DNA from: Granulicella arctica
GTDB taxonomy: Bacteria > Acidobacteriota > Terriglobia > Terriglobales > Acidobacteriaceae
Direction of reading: 5' to 3'
DNA length: 64,000 bases
Assembly: GCF_013410065.1 (NCBI RefSeq)
Contig: NZ_JACCCW010000001.1
Span: 1,483,187 to 1,547,186 of the forward strand
Positions within the stretch are counted from its first letter, which is position 1, and every line of letters begins with the position of its first letter. Below, piece after piece: positions 62,871 to 64,000 of the stretch. Below the pieces are notes generated by a model. It did no database searches and was not told the DNA's origin. It was given only the letters and a program-made list of their open reading frames with translations. Position numbers and translations under genes: made by a program.

Positions 62871-64000
62871 ACCACCGCATCATCGAAGCCGTCTGGCGCA
62901 TCGAGTCCGCCCGCGTCATCGCGGGACTCACCCGCCTCACCCGCGACGTCGGCCTGGCCGAAGATTTCGCGCAAGAGGCCCTCGTGGCCGCACTCGAACA
63001 GTGGCCGCAATCCGGCGTCCCCGAAAATCCCGGCGCATGGCTCACCGCAACCGCCAAACGCCGCGCCATCGATCTCTTCCGCCGCAACGCCGTCGCCGAG
63101 CGCAAACATGAAGACCTTGCCCGCGACCTGGCCACACTCGAGCAGACCGTGCCCGACCTCAACTCCAACCTCGACGACCCCATCGGCGACGATCTCCTCC
63201 GCCTCGTCTTCATCTCCTGCCACCCCATCCTCCCCGCCGAGTCCCGTGCCGCCCTCACCCTCCGCCTCCTCGGCGGCCTTACCACCCCCGAGATCGCCCG
63301 CGCCTTCCTCACCCCCGAACCCACCATCGCCCAGCGCATCGTCCGCGCCAAACGCACCCTCGCCGAAAAACACATCCCCTTCGAAGTCCCCCGAGGCCTG
63401 GAGCTAGCCGCCCGCCTCTCCTCCGTCCTCGAGGTCATCTACCTCATCTTCAACGAAGGCTACTTCGCTACCGCCGGCGACGACCTCATGCGTCCCACCC
63501 TCTGCGAAGACGCCCTTCGCCTCGGCCGCATCCTCGCCGAACTCACCCCCGACGAACCCGAGGTCCACGGTCTCGTAGCCCTCATGGAGATCCAGGCCTC
63601 TCGCACGCGAGCCCGCATCGGCCTCACCGGGGAACCCATCCTCCTGCTCGAACAAAACCGGGCCCACTGGGACCACCTCCTCATCCGCCGCGGCCTCACC
63701 GCCATCGACCGTGCCCACAAGATCGGCAAACCCCGAGGTCCCTACCTCCTGCAAGCCGAGATCGCCGCATGTCACGCCAGAGCCCGCACCCCCGAAGAGA
63801 CCGACTGGCCACGCATCGTATTCCTCTATACCGAACTAGCCCACCTAACCCCATCTCCGGTTATCGAGCTCAACCGAGCCGTAGCCGTCTCCATGGTCCA
63901 CGGCCCTCAGGCCGCCCTCGACCTCGTAGAAGCCCTCGCCACTGACCCATCCCTCGACCGCTACCACCTCCTGCCCAGCGTCCGCGCCGATCTCCTCCTC
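62855..64000 (+). CDS. ECF42-type RNA polymerase sigma factor (3' end outside window)
   Basis: 382 codons, open at the right edge. Sigma region 2 (GLAEDFAQEALVAALEQWP, NPGAWLTATAKRRAIDLFRR), region 4 (ESRAALTLRLLGGLTTPEIA, PTIAQRIVRAKRTL), then the long helical TPR-like C-terminal extension typical of ECF42 (about 400-420 residues in the family), including VIYLIFNEGYFA, VHGLVALMEIQASR and SPVIELNRAVAVSM. The GTG at 62855 is the only good start after an in-frame TGA at 62843. No anti-sigma factor is expected; the extension regulates activity. Confidence 0.9.
   Translation, partial: MSATDHHRIIEAVWRIESARVIAGLTRLTRDVGLAEDFAQEALVAALEQWPQSGVPENPGAWLTATAKRRAIDLFRRNAVAERKHEDLARDLATLEQTVPDLNSNLDDPIGDDLLRLVFISCHPILPAESRAALTLRLLGGLTTPEIARAFLTPEPTIAQRIVRAKRTLAEKHIPFEVPRGLELAARLSSVLEVIYLIFNEGYFATAGDDLMRPTLCEDALRLGRILAELTPDEPEVHGLVALMEIQASRTRARIGLTGEPILLLEQNRAHWDHLLIRRGLTAIDRAHKIGKPRGPYLLQAEIAACHARARTPEETDWPRIVFLYTELAHLTPSPVIELNRAVAVSMVHGPQAALDLVEALATDPSLDRYHLLPSVRADLLL

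Overview
The window looks like a chromosome segment of a heterotrophic Acidobacteriota (Acidobacteriaceae/Terriglobia-like; Granulicella, Edaphobacter and Terriglobus are the kind of genus to expect). This is inferred from two approximately 1,170-1,200-residue Oar-like TonB-dependent receptors with an N-terminal carboxypeptidase-regulatory-like domain, several Tat-exported carbohydrate enzymes, a BlaI/M56 peptidase pair, a G1 acid peptidase, futalosine-pathway menaquinone synthesis and high GC. No rRNA, tRNA, CRISPR array or intact mobile element was seen.

Region 1 (1-25,600) is mainly carbohydrate use: a GH36 alpha-galactosidase cut by the left edge, pdxH, two divergent Tat-exported TIM-barrel isomerases, a leftward operon (GH35, GH42, a TPR protein, an alkaline-phosphatase-fold Tat protein, an unknown protein), the first Oar-like receptor, a GH2 beta-galactosidase, an aminotransferase, a DUF5009/NagX-like acyltransferase, a 37-residue membrane microprotein, a sugar transporter and a GH39 enzyme. 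Together these suggest uptake and stepwise hydrolysis of galactose- and xylose-containing plant glycans.

Region 2 (25,600-35,000) is a four-gene leftward MdtABC/MuxABC-type RND pump operon with its own outer-membrane channel. Region 3 (35,000-42,500) holds a two-gene trans-sulfuration operon preceded by a methionine-rich leader ORF and mutually exclusive hairpins, a G1 peptidase, and a BlaI - M56 - HtrA operon with matching dyads before blaI and inside the start of htrA. Region 4 (42,500-47,300) is an ECF sigma / anti-sigma / HEAT / HEAT operon, then mqnC and a small membrane protein. Region 5 (47,500-58,300) has zwf, the second Oar-like receptor, an IS5 remnant, a beta-propeller protein, a phospholipase C-type phosphoesterase and a multicopper oxidase.

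Region 6 (58,700-61,900) is an ion-homeostasis block: FluC/CrcB, a fluoride riboswitch, a CLC-F-type antiporter and a NiCoT nickel/cobalt permease. Region 7 (61,900-64,000) has an AT-richer gap with a 23-bp perfect inverted repeat, then a DGPF/YCII protein and an ECF42-type sigma factor cut by the right edge. The most interesting regulatory signals are the Met-rich leader at 35,264, the fluoride switch at 59,219, the BlaI-like operators, and the start codon held in a hairpin loop at 62,855. All functions are read from sequence only; no search was run.
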